Positions 19,607 to 28,329 are shown, counted from the stretch's first letter. The stretch is DNA of 64,000 nucleotides from Rubellimicrobium thermophilum DSM 16684 (GCF_000442315.1 NZ_KE557321.1:196224-260223), one strand, 5' to 3'. Program-made: numbers and translations. The notes: generated by a model from the sequence alone, not told the origin.

Positions 19607-20372
19607 GCCTGTGGTCACCACGCCGCCATCGACGACCAGGACCTGCCCGGTCATGGCCCGGCTGGCCCGGGAGGCCAGGAACAGGACCGGCTCCACCATC
19701 TCCTCCGGGGTCAGCTCGCGCGGCAGGCATTGCCGTGCCAGATGGGCGGCCAGGGCCTCGGGCGTGACCCAGAGGGCGCGCTGTCGTTCGGTCATCACCC
19801 AGCCGGGGGCGATGGCATTCACGCGCACCCCGCGGCCCCCCCATTCCCGCGCCAGGCCGCGCGCCAGCGCCGTGATCCCGGCATTGGCGGCGACATAGGA
19901 CGGATAGTCGCCCAGTCCCATCATGTAGCTGATGGAGGAGAACAGGACGATCGCCCCGCCGCCTGCTGCGGCCATGCCCGGCAGCACCGCCTGCGCGGCA
20001 AAGAAGTAGTGGCGCAGGTTGATGGCCTGATTGTCGTCCCAGAAGTCTGCCGTCACCGCATCCGTGGCATGGCGCGTGTCGTCGGCGGCGGCGGCCACCA
20101 GGATCTGCACCGGCCCATGGGCCTGCGCGGCCTCGGCTGCGGCGGCGCGCAGGGCTGCCACATCGCGCAGATCGGCGCGCAGCGCCCGCACCGCCGCCCC
20201 CGTCCGTCCGGCGACCGCCGCCGCGAAGGCGGCCCCGTCCAGACGGTCGATGAAGGCCACGCGCGCGCCCTGCGCGGCAAAGCCCTCCACCACCGCCGCG
20301 CCGATGCCGCTCGCCCCCCCCGGTGACGAGCACCGAGGCCCCCGCAAGATCGGGAAAGCGTGCGCTGTCCAT
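19604..20372 (-). CDS. SDR, probable aldose 1-dehydrogenase of the galactose operon (one frameshift)
   Basis: This SDR of about 255 residues has LVTGGASGIG and ends with MTGQVLVVDGGVV. An extra G in a run of eight near 20320 shifts the frame just inside the cofactor loop; removing it restores the motif. The catalytic position reads YVAAN where Y-x3-K is usual, so the lysine is replaced by Asn; this lies far from the frameshift and in clean frame. Context predicts oxidation of galactose (or a related aldose) at C1. It is the first gene of the operon that runs through dgoK, dgoA, the lactonase and galM. Confidence 0.78.
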
Positions 20373-20440
20373 CCGCCCTGCCTCTCCTCATCCGTTCGGG
20401 GGAACCTTCCTTTCCGCCGCGGGGAAAGACAAGGGACCCC

Positions 20441-20503
20441 CGTCACGCCCGTCACGCTTCGTGACGGCGGCCTTCCGTCACGCCTTGTGATGGCATCCAT
20501 CAC
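20441..20503. promoter_or_regulatory. Paired palindromic operators in a divergent control region
   Basis: Between the sugar operon and the MFS gene lie two perfect 7+3+7 palindromes: CGTCACGCTTCGTGACG at 20450-20466 and GTGATGGCATCCATCAC at 20487-20503. Their centres are 37 bases apart. Additional GTCACG half-sites occur at 20442 and 20477. The shared GTGA/TCAC arms suggest cooperative binding of one dimeric regulator controlling both directions. No regulator gene is adjacent. Confidence 0.55.
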
Positions 20504-20549
20504 GACAGCGACCGTTGACAGCCGGGGCCGGCGGGCGGATGCCTGCGGC

Positions 20550-21801
20550 ATGCAGCCCGCCTCGCGCCCCGATCCGCTTGTCACGCCCGTCCTGCTTGCG
20601 GGATGCGCCGTCATCCTTGTCGGTTTCGCCATCCGGGCGAGCTTCGGCGTCTTCCAGATCCCCATCGCCGAGGAATTCGGCTGGCCGCGGGCCGAATTCA
20701 GCCTCGCCATCGCCATCCAGAACCTCGCCTGGGGCTTCGGCCAGCCGCTCTTCGGGGCCCTGGCCGAGAAGATCGGCGACCGCAAGGCGGTGATCCTGGG
20801 GGCGCTGGCCTATGCCCTGGGCCTTGTGCTGTCGGCCGGGGCGACGACCCCCATCGCGCATCAGCTCTACGAGGTGCTCGTGGGCCTCGGCATCGCCGGG
20901 ACGGGATTCGGGGGTGATCCTGGCCGTGGTGGGCCGGGCCTCATCCGAGGCCAACCGCTCGATGTCGCTGGCCATCGTCACGGCGGCCGGGTCGGCGGGG
21001 CAGGTGATCGGCGCGCCGCTGGCCGAAGCGCTGCTGGCGCTCATGCCCTGGCAGGGGGTGTTCCTCGCCTTTGCGGCGATGATCCTGGCGGTGCTGGCCG
21101 TTCTGCCCTGGATGCGCGCGCCTGCCCCGCCCCGAAAGGCGGAACCGCGCGAGGCGATGGGGGCGGTCGTGCTCGGCGCCCTGCGCGATCCGTCCTTCGG
21201 GCTGATCTTCCTCGGCTTCTTCTCCTGCGGCTATCAGCTTGCCTTCGTGACGGCGCATTTCCCGGCCCTGGTGACCGAACTCTGCGCCCCGATCCTGCCG
21301 GGCGGGGCGCTCCATAGCCTCGGCATCACGACGACCAGCGCCCTGGGGGCCGTCGCCATCGCGCTGATCGGGCTGTTCAACATCCTCGGCACCCTTGCCG
21401 CGGGCTGGGCCGGCAAGCGCTACACGAAGAAGCATGTCCTCGCCCTCATCTACACGGGGCGCACGATCGCCGCAGCGGCCTTCATCCTGCTGCCGGTCAC
21501 GCCGCTGTCGGTGATCCTGTTCTCGGTCGTCATGGGGGCGCTGTGGCTGGCCACGGTGCCGCTGACATCGGGGCTCGTGGCCCATCTCTACGGGCTGCGC
21601 TACATGGGCACGCTCTACGGGATCGTGTTCCTGTCCCATCAGCTCGGGGCCTTCCTCGGCGTGTGGCTGGGGGGGCGGCTCTACGATGCCTATGGCAGCT
21701 ATACCGCCGTGTGGTGGATCGGCGTGGCGGTCGGGGCCTTCTCGGCGCTTGTCCATCTGGGCATCGAGGAGAGGCCCCGCGCGCTTCCTGCCGCCGCCTG
21801 A
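20550..21801 (+). CDS. MFS transporter (one frameshift)
   Basis: This major facilitator of about 416 residues has twelve predicted membrane segments. The loop after helix 2 carries GALAEKIGDRKAV, the MFS motif A region, and the second half carries GWAGKRYTKKHV. One extra G in the run near 20912 splits it; removing it joins GTGFGVILAVVGRASSE. The ATG at 20550 is chosen as the first Met before helix 1; an in-frame ATG at 20490 lies inside the palindrome region. It resembles monocarboxylate-type MFS carriers. Being divergent from the galactose-type operon and sharing its operators, it may import the sugar or sugar acid. Confidence 0.82.
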
Positions 21802-21870
21802 GCCGCAGACCGCAGAGGGGGGAGAGGGGGCGGCCCGAAGACGGCCCGGCCCTGGGGCGCGTGGGGGCGC

Positions 21871-22809
21871 TTAGGGCTCGGCCGTGGCCTCCGCCCTCTC
21901 GACGGCCTCGAGGATATGGCAGGCCACCATCAGGTCGAGATGGGCCCCGCCCCCGTTCTTGTAGAGGGTGATCTCTTCTGCGCTTTGGCGGGCCAGGGCC
22001 GGCCCGTCATAGAGATCGGCCAGGATGTCGCCCTCTGCGATCACGCCGCGGGCGATCGGGTCGCGGAATTCGCCGATATGGGGGATGGTGGTCCGGCGCG
22101 AATCGCAGAACAGCCGCGCGCGGCGCAGGGTGTCGTCATCCGCCTCGCGCATGTCGGGGCGATAGGCGCCGATCAGATCGACATGCTGGCCGGGCTGCAG
22201 CCATGCACCCCGCAGCACCGGCTCGGTGGCCATGGTCGCACAGGCGATGATGTCGGCCCGGCGCACGGCCTCGGCCAGGTCCGGGGCGAGGGCGGCCCCC
22301 GTCTGCGCGGCCAGCGCGGCGGCGCGGGCGGGGGTGCGGTTCCACAGCGTCACGCGGATGCCGGGGAAACCCGCCCGGTAGGCCTCCACCAGCGAGCGCG
22401 CCACCGTCCCCGCGCCGATGACCAGCAGCTCGCGCGAATCGGGGCGGGCCAGCCGCAGCGCCCCGAGCAGCGAATCGGCCGCCGTCTTCCACTTCGTGAC
22501 CAGCGCGAAATCGAGCACCGCGCGCAGCGACCCGTCCTCATCCGACATCAGGTTGACGGCGCCGCCGATGGTGGGGCGGTGGCGGTTGCCGGGAAAGACG
22601 GTCGCCGCCTTGACGGCGATGCCCAGCCCCTCGATCCAGGCCGACCGGTTGAGCAGCGTGTCCGCGCCGCGGCGCAGGAAGACATCCTCCATCTGCGCGC
22701 GGGGGCGCGCATGGCCGGCCTCGATGGCGCGGGCGACCTCCACCCAGTCCAGGTGCCGTTCCGCCTCGGGGCCGATGATGCGCGGGCCGATCGCGTCCCG
22801 TTCTGCCAT
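21871..22809 (-). CDS. Ornithine cyclodeaminase/mu-crystallin family protein
   Basis: This 312-residue NAD(P)-dependent protein has the Rossmann motif LLVIGAGTVARSLVEAY, the conserved KAATVFPGN near the substrate site and GAYRPDMREADD. Members cyclise ornithine to proline or act as imine reductases on amino acids; the sequence does not tell which. A GAGGA site precedes the ATG at 22809. An in-frame ATG at 22824 overlaps the stop of the EamA gene and is the alternative start. The two genes form one transcript, suggesting export or import of a related amino acid. Confidence 0.82.
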   Translation of the reverse strand: MAERDAIGPRIIGPEAERHLDWVEVARAIEAGHARPRAQMEDVFLRRGADTLLNRSAWIEGLGIAVKAATVFPGNRHRPTIGGAVNLMSDEDGSLRAVLDFALVTKWKTAADSLLGALRLARPDSRELLVIGAGTVARSLVEAYRAGFPGIRVTLWNRTPARAAALAAQTGAALAPDLAEAVRRADIIACATMATEPVLRGAWLQPGQHVDLIGAYRPDMREADDDTLRRARLFCDSRRTTIPHIGEFRDPIARGVIAEGDILADLYDGPALARQSAEEITLYKNGGGAHLDLMVACHILEAVERAEATAEP

Positions 22810-22820
22810 GCTGTCGTTCC

Positions 22821-23870
22821 TCATGGGGCCTCGCCCTCGCCACGGGCGGGCGCGGCCATGGTCGTCTTGCGTCCCAGGCGCGTCTCGCGCCAGATGACAT
22901 AGAGCCCGGCCCCGACGATCAGCGCAATCCCCGTCCAGGCGGTCGCGTCGGGCCAGGTTCCGAAGACCACCGCCCCCCACAGCACGCCCATCGGCACGGC
23001 GACATATTCGAAGGGCGCGACCAGCCCCGCCTCGCCCAGCCGGTAGGCCTGAGAGACCATCAGCCCGCCCACCGCGACGGCCAGGCCGGTGGCAAGAAAG
23101 AAGGGCCAGTCGCCCGCCGCAGGCCAGGACCAGGCGCGCAGCAGGAAGCGCAGCGAGGGGTTTTCCAGCCCCGCCGCCAGATGCCCGTCCCCGGCGGCCA
23201 GGCCCATGCCGCAGGCCACCAGCAGGAAGCCCATCTGCGTCCAGAAGGACATCGCCAGCGGCCCGTCCGTCGGGGCCAGCCGCCGTGTCAGGACATGCAT
23301 GAGGGCATAGGCCAGCGCCGAACCCAGAACGAGCAGCGCCGCGGGGTCGAGCGTGCCCGATCCCGGCCGCAGCAGGACCAGGACGCCGGCCAGGCCCGTG
23401 CCCACCGCCGTCCAGCGGCGCCAGCCCACGCGCTCGCCCAGAAGGGGCCCCGACAGCGCCGTGAGCAGCAGGGGCGCGACGAAGAACAGCGCCACCCCGT
23501 CGGCCAGCGGCATCGCAGCGAGCCCGAGGAAGTAGAGGACATTCGAGGCCAGCACGCAGAGCACGCGCAGGGCGTGCAGGCCGGGGCGGCGCGTGCGGAT
23601 CCCCTCGGCCATGCGCCGCGGCCCCCGCGTCGCCGCCAGCAGCGCCAGCACCAGCGCCATGCCGATCAGCGCCCGCACCAGCACCACCTGATGCAGCGGA
23701 TAGGCGTCCGAGAGCGCCTTGACGGCCATGTCGTTGACGGTCAGCACGGCGCTGCCCCCGATCGCAAGAAGGATCGGCGCGGCAGCCGCGCCCGGAGCAG
23801 CGGCAGGGGCGGCAGCGGCAGGGGCGGCAGCGGCAGGGGGGGCGACGGAACGGGGGGCGGGGGGAGTCAT
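22821..23870 (-). CDS. EamA/DMT-family transporter
   Basis: This 349-residue membrane protein has ten hydrophobic segments in two EamA repeats, with typical elements SNVLYFLGLAAMPLADGVAL and FEYVAVPMGVLWG. It is an inner-membrane exporter or importer of small metabolites. The first 35 residues are almost entirely Ala and Pro, encoded by a 15-bp tandem repeat, and a later start is conceivable. It lies directly upstream of the ornithine cyclodeaminase-like gene and overlaps it or abuts it. Confidence 0.82.
   Translation of the reverse strand: MTPPAPRSVAPPAAAAPAAAAPAAAPGAAAAPILLAIGGSAVLTVNDMAVKALSDAYPLHQVVLVRALIGMALVLALLAATRGPRRMAEGIRTRRPGLHALRVLCVLASNVLYFLGLAAMPLADGVALFFVAPLLLTALSGPLLGERVGWRRWTAVGTGLAGVLVLLRPGSGTLDPAALLVLGSALAYALMHVLTRRLAPTDGPLAMSFWTQMGFLLVACGMGLAAGDGHLAAGLENPSLRFLLRAWSWPAAGDWPFFLATGLAVAVGGLMVSQAYRLGEAGLVAPFEYVAVPMGVLWGAVVFGTWPDATAWTGIALIVGAGLYVIWRETRLGRKTTMAAPARGEGEAP
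23797..23841 (-). repeat. 15-bp tandem repeat in the EamA N-terminus
   Basis: Three copies of GCAGCGGCAGGGGCG (plus strand, last copy one base different) encode an Ala/Pro-rich leader of the transporter. The unit is a multiple of three, so copy number can change without breaking the frame. Confidence 0.8.
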
Positions 23871-23979
23871 GGCGGTCTCTTCGCAGCATGGCGGCCGGGG
23901 GGCGTCTGTCCTGTCCCCGACGCGCCCCGGTCTGCCCGCGCCGCTGCGTCTGCTCCGCCCGGTTCCCGGCCTGCTCTCA

Positions 23980-24035
23980 GCCCCCTTCTCGGATCCCCCT
24001 TCTCGGATCTCCCTTCTCGGATCCCCCTTCTCAGA
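23980..24035. repeat. 14-bp tandem repeat at the DUF188 gene end
   Basis: Four imperfect copies of TCCCCCTTCTCGGA (one or two differences each) follow one another. The last copy contains the stop codon of the DUF188 gene (24031-24033). The array lies between that gene and the EamA gene and has no coding role that I can see. Confidence 0.8.
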
Positions 24036-24475
24036 CCCCCCGGAGTGCCCGTTCCAGGGCATCGAGGAAGCGGCGCCGCTCGGCGGCCCCGAAGGCCCGG
24101 CTGCGGCCCTGCCGGAAGGGGTCCGCCGCGCGCAGATCGGCGGCCAGGTCGCGCGCGGCCAGCGCCGGTCCGATATTGCCGGGCCCCAGTGCCATGCCAT
24201 CGGGCCTGACCACGCGGCCCCCGGCCGCGATCACCCGGGCGGCCAGCGGGATGTCCGCCGTCACCGCCACATCGCCCGCCTCGCAGCCCTCGGCGATGAC
24301 GCGGTCGGCCATGTCCGGCCCCTCGGGCACGATGACGAGCTCGGCTCCCGGATGGGCGGAGGGTCGGATTCCGCCGTTGCAGACGAGCCGCACGCGCCAG
24401 CGGTGGCGCAGGCCTGCCGCCACGGCCTCGGGCCCGGACGGGGCAGGCATCGGCGTCGATCCAGAGCGTGGGCAC
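24031..24475 (-). CDS. DUF188 (YaiI/YqxD) family protein (one frameshift)
   Basis: This is a NYN/PIN-like small protein of about 147 residues. The family start PTLWIDADACPVR and the later VAVTADIPLAARVI (Asp-rich pocket) and FGAAERRRFLDALERAL tail are clear. One extra base in the GGGCCC stretch near 24432 shifts the frame; removing it joins ACPVRAEAVAAGLRHRW. It starts at GTG 24475, five bases after the stop of mbfA, so the two genes are probably cotranscribed under the iron box. The biochemical function of the family is not established; a nuclease-like role is suspected. Confidence 0.82.
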
Positions 24476-24479
24476 CGCC

Positions 24480-25457
24480 TCATCCCCCGCCGATCAGCAC
24501 GCCCGCGGCGAAGACCAGCGCCCCGCCCAGCACGACCTGGAAGATCGCCCGCAGGAAGGGCGTCTGCATGAAGCGGTTCTGGATCCAGACGATGGCCCAG
24601 AGCTCCACGAAGACGATGGCGATGGCGATGGCGGTGGCGGTGCGGAAGTCCGGGATCAGATAGGGCAGGGCATGGCCCATGCCGCCCAGCGTGGTCATCA
24701 CGCCGGTGGCCAGCCCCCGCTTCCAGGCCGCCCCCCGGCCGGAGATCACCCCGTCGTCCGAGGCGACCTCGGTGAAGCCCATGGAGATGCCCGCCCCGAC
24801 CGAGGCTGCGCTGCCCACAAGGAAGGTCGTCCAGGGATCGCGCGTGGCAAAGGCGGTGGCGAAGATCGGCGCCAGCGTCGAGACCGATCCGTCCATCAGC
24901 CCCGCCAGCCCCGGCTGCACCCATGTCAGCACGAACTGCCGATGCGCCCCTGCCGCTTCGGCGCGGCGCGCCTCCTCGGTCAGATGCGTCTCGGCCAGCG
25001 TCCTGGCCCGCTCGACATGTCCGGCCTCGGCGGCGGCGAGGCTGCCCAGCAGCTCGCGCGTGCGCGCATCCGTCGTCCGCTTCGCCGCAGCCGCATAGAA
25101 GGCTCCCGCCGCCACTTCCATCTCGCGCGCGAGTCCCTGGATGCGCTCGATCCCCAGAGCGGGGTCGAGCCAGACCGGCGCGCGGGCATAGGCCCCCGCG
25201 ACATGCTCGCGCCGGATCAGCGGGATCACCTCGCCAAAGCGGGCGCGGTAGGCCTCGATCAGCCGGCGGCGGTGATCGTCCTCCTCGGCTGCCATGCCCT
25301 CGAACACGGCTGCCGAAGCCGGGAACGCCTCGCGCAGCCGCTCGGCGAAGCCGCGATAGATGCGCGCGTCGTCCTCTTCGTTGGAGATGGCGAGGGCGAG
25401 GATCTCGCGCTCGGACAGCTCGTCGAGGCGGCGGCGGGAGGAGAATCGCGACAGCAT
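24480..25457 (-). CDS. mbfA: MbfA: ferritin-like/VIT1 membrane iron exporter
   Basis: This 325-residue protein has an N-terminal erythrin/ferritin-like domain (ISNEEDDARIYRGFAERL, then EEDDHRRRLIEAYR with Glu/His iron ligands) fused to a C-terminal VIT1-type membrane domain (GLAGLMDGSVSTLAPIFATA, four to five helices). MbfA of Bradyrhizobium and Agrobacterium exports ferrous iron and protects against peroxide and iron stress. An Irr-type iron control element lies 8 bases upstream of the ATG. I see no clear ribosome site, so a leaderless transcript or a slightly later start is possible. Confidence 0.9.
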   Translation of the reverse strand: MLSRFSSRRRLDELSEREILALAISNEEDDARIYRGFAERLREAFPASAAVFEGMAAEEDDHRRRLIEAYRARFGEVIPLIRREHVAGAYARAPVWLDPALGIERIQGLAREMEVAAGAFYAAAAKRTTDARTRELLGSLAAAEAGHVERARTLAETHLTEEARRAEAAGAHRQFVLTWVQPGLAGLMDGSVSTLAPIFATAFATRDPWTTFLVGSAASVGAGISMGFTEVASDDGVISGRGAAWKRGLATGVMTTLGGMGHALPYLIPDFRTATAIAIAIVFVELWAIVWIQNRFMQTPFLRAIFQVVLGGALVFAAGVLIGGG

Positions 25458-25465
25458 GCCGCGAA

Positions 25466-25482
25466 TTTAGAATGATTCCAAA
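25466..25482. promoter_or_regulatory. Iron control element (Irr box) of mbfA
   Basis: TTTAGAATGATTCCAAA differs by one base from a perfect TTTAGAA-N3-TTCTAAA palindrome, the ICE motif bound by the alphaproteobacterial iron regulator Irr. It sits in the 39-base gap between the NYN gene and the mbfA ATG, a place suited to repression when iron is low. Such AT-rich sequence is rare in this window. Confidence 0.75.
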
Positions 25483-25496
25483 AGTCGTCAATCCTC

Positions 25497-26246
25497 TCAG
25501 TCGAGCCGCCGCACGAGAAGCTGGTTGGTCGAATCGCGCCGGGTCTCGAAGATCTTCAGATCCTGGATGAGATCGGACAGCTTCTTGCGGCCATAGGTGC
25601 GGGTGTCGAAATCGGGATTGGCGCGCATGATGAACTGTCCCAGCGCGCCCAGCGCATACCATTCCTCTTCCTGGTCGATGGCGTTCATGGCGCGCAGGAT
25701 GATGTCGCGCGCTTCCTGAAGCGGGGCGGTCGGCCGCGGGCCTTGCGGGGGGGCGGTTTCGGCCGGTTCGGGCTTCTGTCCGGGCGGTGTCGGGCGGGGC
25801 GGTGGGGCGCCCAGATTTTCCAGGAAGATGAATCGCTTGCAGACCTTGCGGAAGGCTTCCGGCGTCTTCTGCTGGCCGATGCCGTAGACATCGAGCCCCT
25901 GTTCGCGGATGCGGCTGGCCAGGCGCGTGAAGTCCGAATCCGAACTGACCAGCACGAAGCCGTCGAAGCGCCCGGTATGGAGCAGGTCCATGGCGTCGAT
26001 GACAAGAGAGATGTCCGAGGAATTCTTGCCCACCGAATAGGCCGGCGAATGGGAGGGGACGATCCCGTGTTCCGCCTGCACCTTGTTCCAGCCGGCCATC
26101 TGCTGGCTGGTGAAGTCGCCATAGGCGCGGCGCACCGAGGCCTCTCCCAGGGCGGCGATCTCCTCGAAGATGGCGCCGGCATACCGGGGCGAGGTGTTGT
26201 CGGCGTCGATGAGGACCGCCAGGAGGGGGCGTTCGGATTCGCGCAT
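25497..26246 (-). CDS. NYN-domain (LabA/DUF88) protein with C-terminal OST-HTH-like domain
   Basis: This 249-residue protein has a NYN nuclease-like domain in residues 1-150, with acidic motifs [27 protein letters not shown] and [13 protein letters not shown]. These match the PIN-like metal site. A Pro-rich linker (about 150-172) leads to a LOTUS/OST-HTH-type segment containing [13 protein letters not shown]. Such proteins are thought to act on RNA. It lies on the same strand upstream of mbfA, but the iron box between them argues for separate control. Confidence 0.85.
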   Translation of the reverse strand: MRESERPLLAVLIDADNTSPRYAGAIFEEIAALGEASVRRAYGDFTSQQMAGWNKVQAEHGIVPSHSPAYSVGKNSSDISLVIDAMDLLHTGRFDGFVLVSSDSDFTRLASRIREQGLDVYGIGQQKTPEAFRKVCKRFIFLENLGAPPPRPTPPGQKPEPAETAPPQGPRPTAPLQEARDIILRAMNAIDQEEEWYALGALGQFIMRANPDFDTRTYGRKKLSDLIQDLKIFETRRDSTNQLLVRRLD

Positions 26247-26346
26247 GGGCTCGCTCCGGGGCCGGTTGCGGGGCGGGATGGGGGCTGCTGCGGGTCCGCG
26301 GGTGCGGGCCGGCGGGCGGGGGTCCGCCGGCGTCTGTCCGGGCGGA

Positions 26347-27479
26347 TCAGTAGATGACGACGCTGCGGATGCTTTCGCCCCGGTGCATCAGGTCGAAGCC
26401 TTCGTTGATCCGTTCGAGCGGCAGGGTATGGGTGATCATGGGGTCGATCTCGATCTTGCCCTCCATGTACCAGTCCACGATCTTCGGCACATCCGTGCGG
26501 CCCCTCGCGCCGCCGAAGGCGGTGCCCTTCCACACCCGCCCGGTGACGAGCTGGAAGGGCCTTGTGCTGATCTCGGCCCCGGCGGGGGCCACGCCGATGA
26601 TGACGCTCACCCCCCAGCCGCGATGCGCGCATTCGAGGGCCTGCCGCATGACCTGCACATTGCCCGTGCAGTCGAAGGTATAGTCCGCCCCGCCGATCAT
26701 GTCGCCCCGCCGCCTGGTCATGTTGACAAGATGCGGCACCATCTCGGCGGGGGGCACCTCGCTGGCATTGACGAAATGCGTCATGCCGAAGCGGCGGCCC
26801 CAGGCCTCGCGCGCGGGGTTGAGATCCACGCCGATGATCATGTCCGCCCCGGCCAGGCGCAGCCCCTGGATGACGTTGAGCCCGATCCCCCCCCAGGCCG
26901 AAGACGACCGCGGTCGCCCCCGTCTCCACCTGCGCGGTATTGAGCACCGCGCCGATGCCGGTCGTCACGCCGCAGCCGATATAGCAGATCTTGTCGAAGG
27001 GGGCGTCCTCGCGCACCTTCGCCACGGCGATCTCGGGCAGCACCGTGTGGTGGGAGAAGGTCGAACACCCCATGTAGTGCAGCACCGGCGTGCCGTCGGT
27101 CAGGCGAAAGCGGGTCGTGCCGTCGGGCATCAGGCCCTGGCCCTGGGTGGCGCGGATCGCGGTGCAGAGATTCGTCTTGCGGCTCAGGCAGGACGGGCAT
27201 TCCCGGCATTCGGGCGTGTAGAGCGGGATGACATGGTCGCCCGGCTTCACCGATTTCACCCCGGGGCCGACCTCGACGACCACCCCGCCCCTCATGGCCG
27301 AGGATCGAGGGGAACAGCCCTTCGGGATCCGCGCCCGACAGGGTGAATTCGTCGGTATGGCAGATGCCGGTGGCGCGGATCTCCACCATCACCTCGCCTT
27401 CGCGGGGGCCCTCGAGCTCTACCTCCATGATCTCGAGCGGGCTGGCGGCCTTCAGGGCCACGGCGGCGCGGGTGCGCAT
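26347..27479 (-). CDS. S-(hydroxymethyl)glutathione dehydrogenase, class III alcohol dehydrogenase (frameshifts)
   Basis: This zinc enzyme of about 376 residues oxidises the glutathione adduct of formaldehyde. It has the catalytic-zinc site [14 protein letters not shown] and GHEG, the structural Cys cluster [29 protein letters not shown] and a cofactor loop FGLGGIGLNV. Near 27290 two adjacent G runs each lack one base, and near 26897 a run of eight G has one too many; with these corrected the protein is continuous. GGGAGGATC precedes the ATG. It could dispose of formaldehyde released by N-demethylation, which is relevant to the creatinase and FAD oxidase genes in this window. Confidence 0.92.
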
Positions 27480-27580
27480 GGATGATCCTCCCTCGGGTCT
27501 TCGGCGGAAACAGGCTTGCCCCGAAGGGCGGGGCTTTTCAACCGCTGGCGCAGGCCGGTCCGGATGCTAATCTCGGCGGC

Positions 27581-27859
27581 ATGCGAATCCTCCGTCCTTT
27601 CTCCCTCCTGCTGGCTGCCCTGCCGGTGCTTCCGGCCTGCATGCCGATGGCCCCCGCCATGCCCCCCGCCACCTGCGACGAGGCCGCCCTGTCGGCCGAG
27701 TTCCTGGGTCGCGACGCCGCCCTGATCGATCCGGCGGCCTTTCCCGGACCGGTGCGCATCATCCGCCCCGGCGACATGGTGACGATGGACTACAACCCCA
27801 ACCGCATCAATTTCCAGCTTGATGCGCAGGACCGCGTCGCCAGCGTCACCTGCGGCTGA
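27581..27859 (+). CDS. I78-family peptidase-inhibitor-like lipoprotein
   Basis: This 92-residue protein starts with a signal peptide ending in the lipobox LPAC near residue 20. The C-terminal part contains PGPVRIIRPGDMVTMDYNPN and ends in VTCG, the pattern of inhibitor family I78 (elastase-inhibitor-like) proteins. It is presumably anchored to a membrane in the envelope. It is a single gene, divergent from the formaldehyde dehydrogenase. Confidence 0.78.
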   Translation: MRILRPFSLLLAALPVLPACMPMAPAMPPATCDEAALSAEFLGRDAALIDPAAFPGPVRIIRPGDMVTMDYNPNRINFQLDAQDRVASVTCG

Positions 27860-27960
27860 CCCCAAGGCCCCGGCCCGGTCGCGACAGGGGCGGCCGCAAC
27901 GGGGGATGGCGCGGGCGGGCAGGGCTTGATCCGCGCCGCGGGGCGCCCCAGAGTCGGGGA

Positions 27961-28303
27961 ATGACTGCGCTCACGCTGCCCTTTCCCTCTGCCGCCGCCA
28001 TCGCCCCCGCCGTCTCCTTCGACAGGGCAGAGCTGTCGGCGATTCTCTCGCTCTACGGGCGGATGGTCGCCGCCGGCGAATGGCGCGACTAGTGCGATCA
28101 CCCATCGCGCCGATGTGGCGGTCTTTGCCGTCTTCCGGCGCACGGCCGAACGTCCCCTCTACCGCATCGAGAAGCGTCCCGCCCTGCGCCACCGGCAGGG
28201 GCAGTTCGCGGTCCTGGGCGAACTGGGCCAGATCCTGCGCCGCGGCCACGATCTGGCGCAGGTGCTGCGCGTGCTCGAGCCCAAGCCCCGGCCGGTGGAC
28301 TAG
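27961..28303 (+). CDS. DUF2794 protein (interrupted by one extra base and a TAG)
   Basis: The N-terminal part (FDRAELSAILSLYGRMVAAG, EWRD) and the C-terminal part (VAVFAVFRRTAERPLYRIEK, LRQ-type end) belong to DUF2794, a family of about 115 residues found widely in alphaproteobacteria. Between them GACTAGTGCGATC reads as a stop; dropping one G gives GAC TAT GCG ATC and a continuous protein (EWRDYAITHRADVAVF). Unlike the other shifts here this one is not in a homopolymer. It may be a sequence error or a real null allele. The function of the family is unknown. Confidence 0.78.
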
Positions 28304-28329
28304 GCCGGTGGACTAGGCCGGTGGACTAG
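28291..28329. repeat. 13-bp tandem repeat spanning two convergent stop codons
   Basis: Three perfect copies of GCCGGTGGACTAG. The first ends with the TAG of the DUF2794 gene; the CTA of the second is the stop of the convergent NlpC/P60 gene (28313-28315). The unit length is not a multiple of three, so extra copies put TAG in every frame. Confidence 0.9.

Noticed and set aside
16187-20372. Frameshifted sugar genes as pseudogenes
   Set aside because: All shifts are single bases in homopolymers, both flanks are conserved, and the same pattern hits essential genes, so decay is not the best reading.
20514-20542. TTGACA as promoter of the MFS gene
   Set aside because: No acceptable -10 element is found at 16-18 bases, and it would leave almost no leader before the ATG.
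23980-24035. Possible CRISPR array
   Set aside because: The units are 14 bp and directly adjacent, with no spacers; there are no cas genes in the window.
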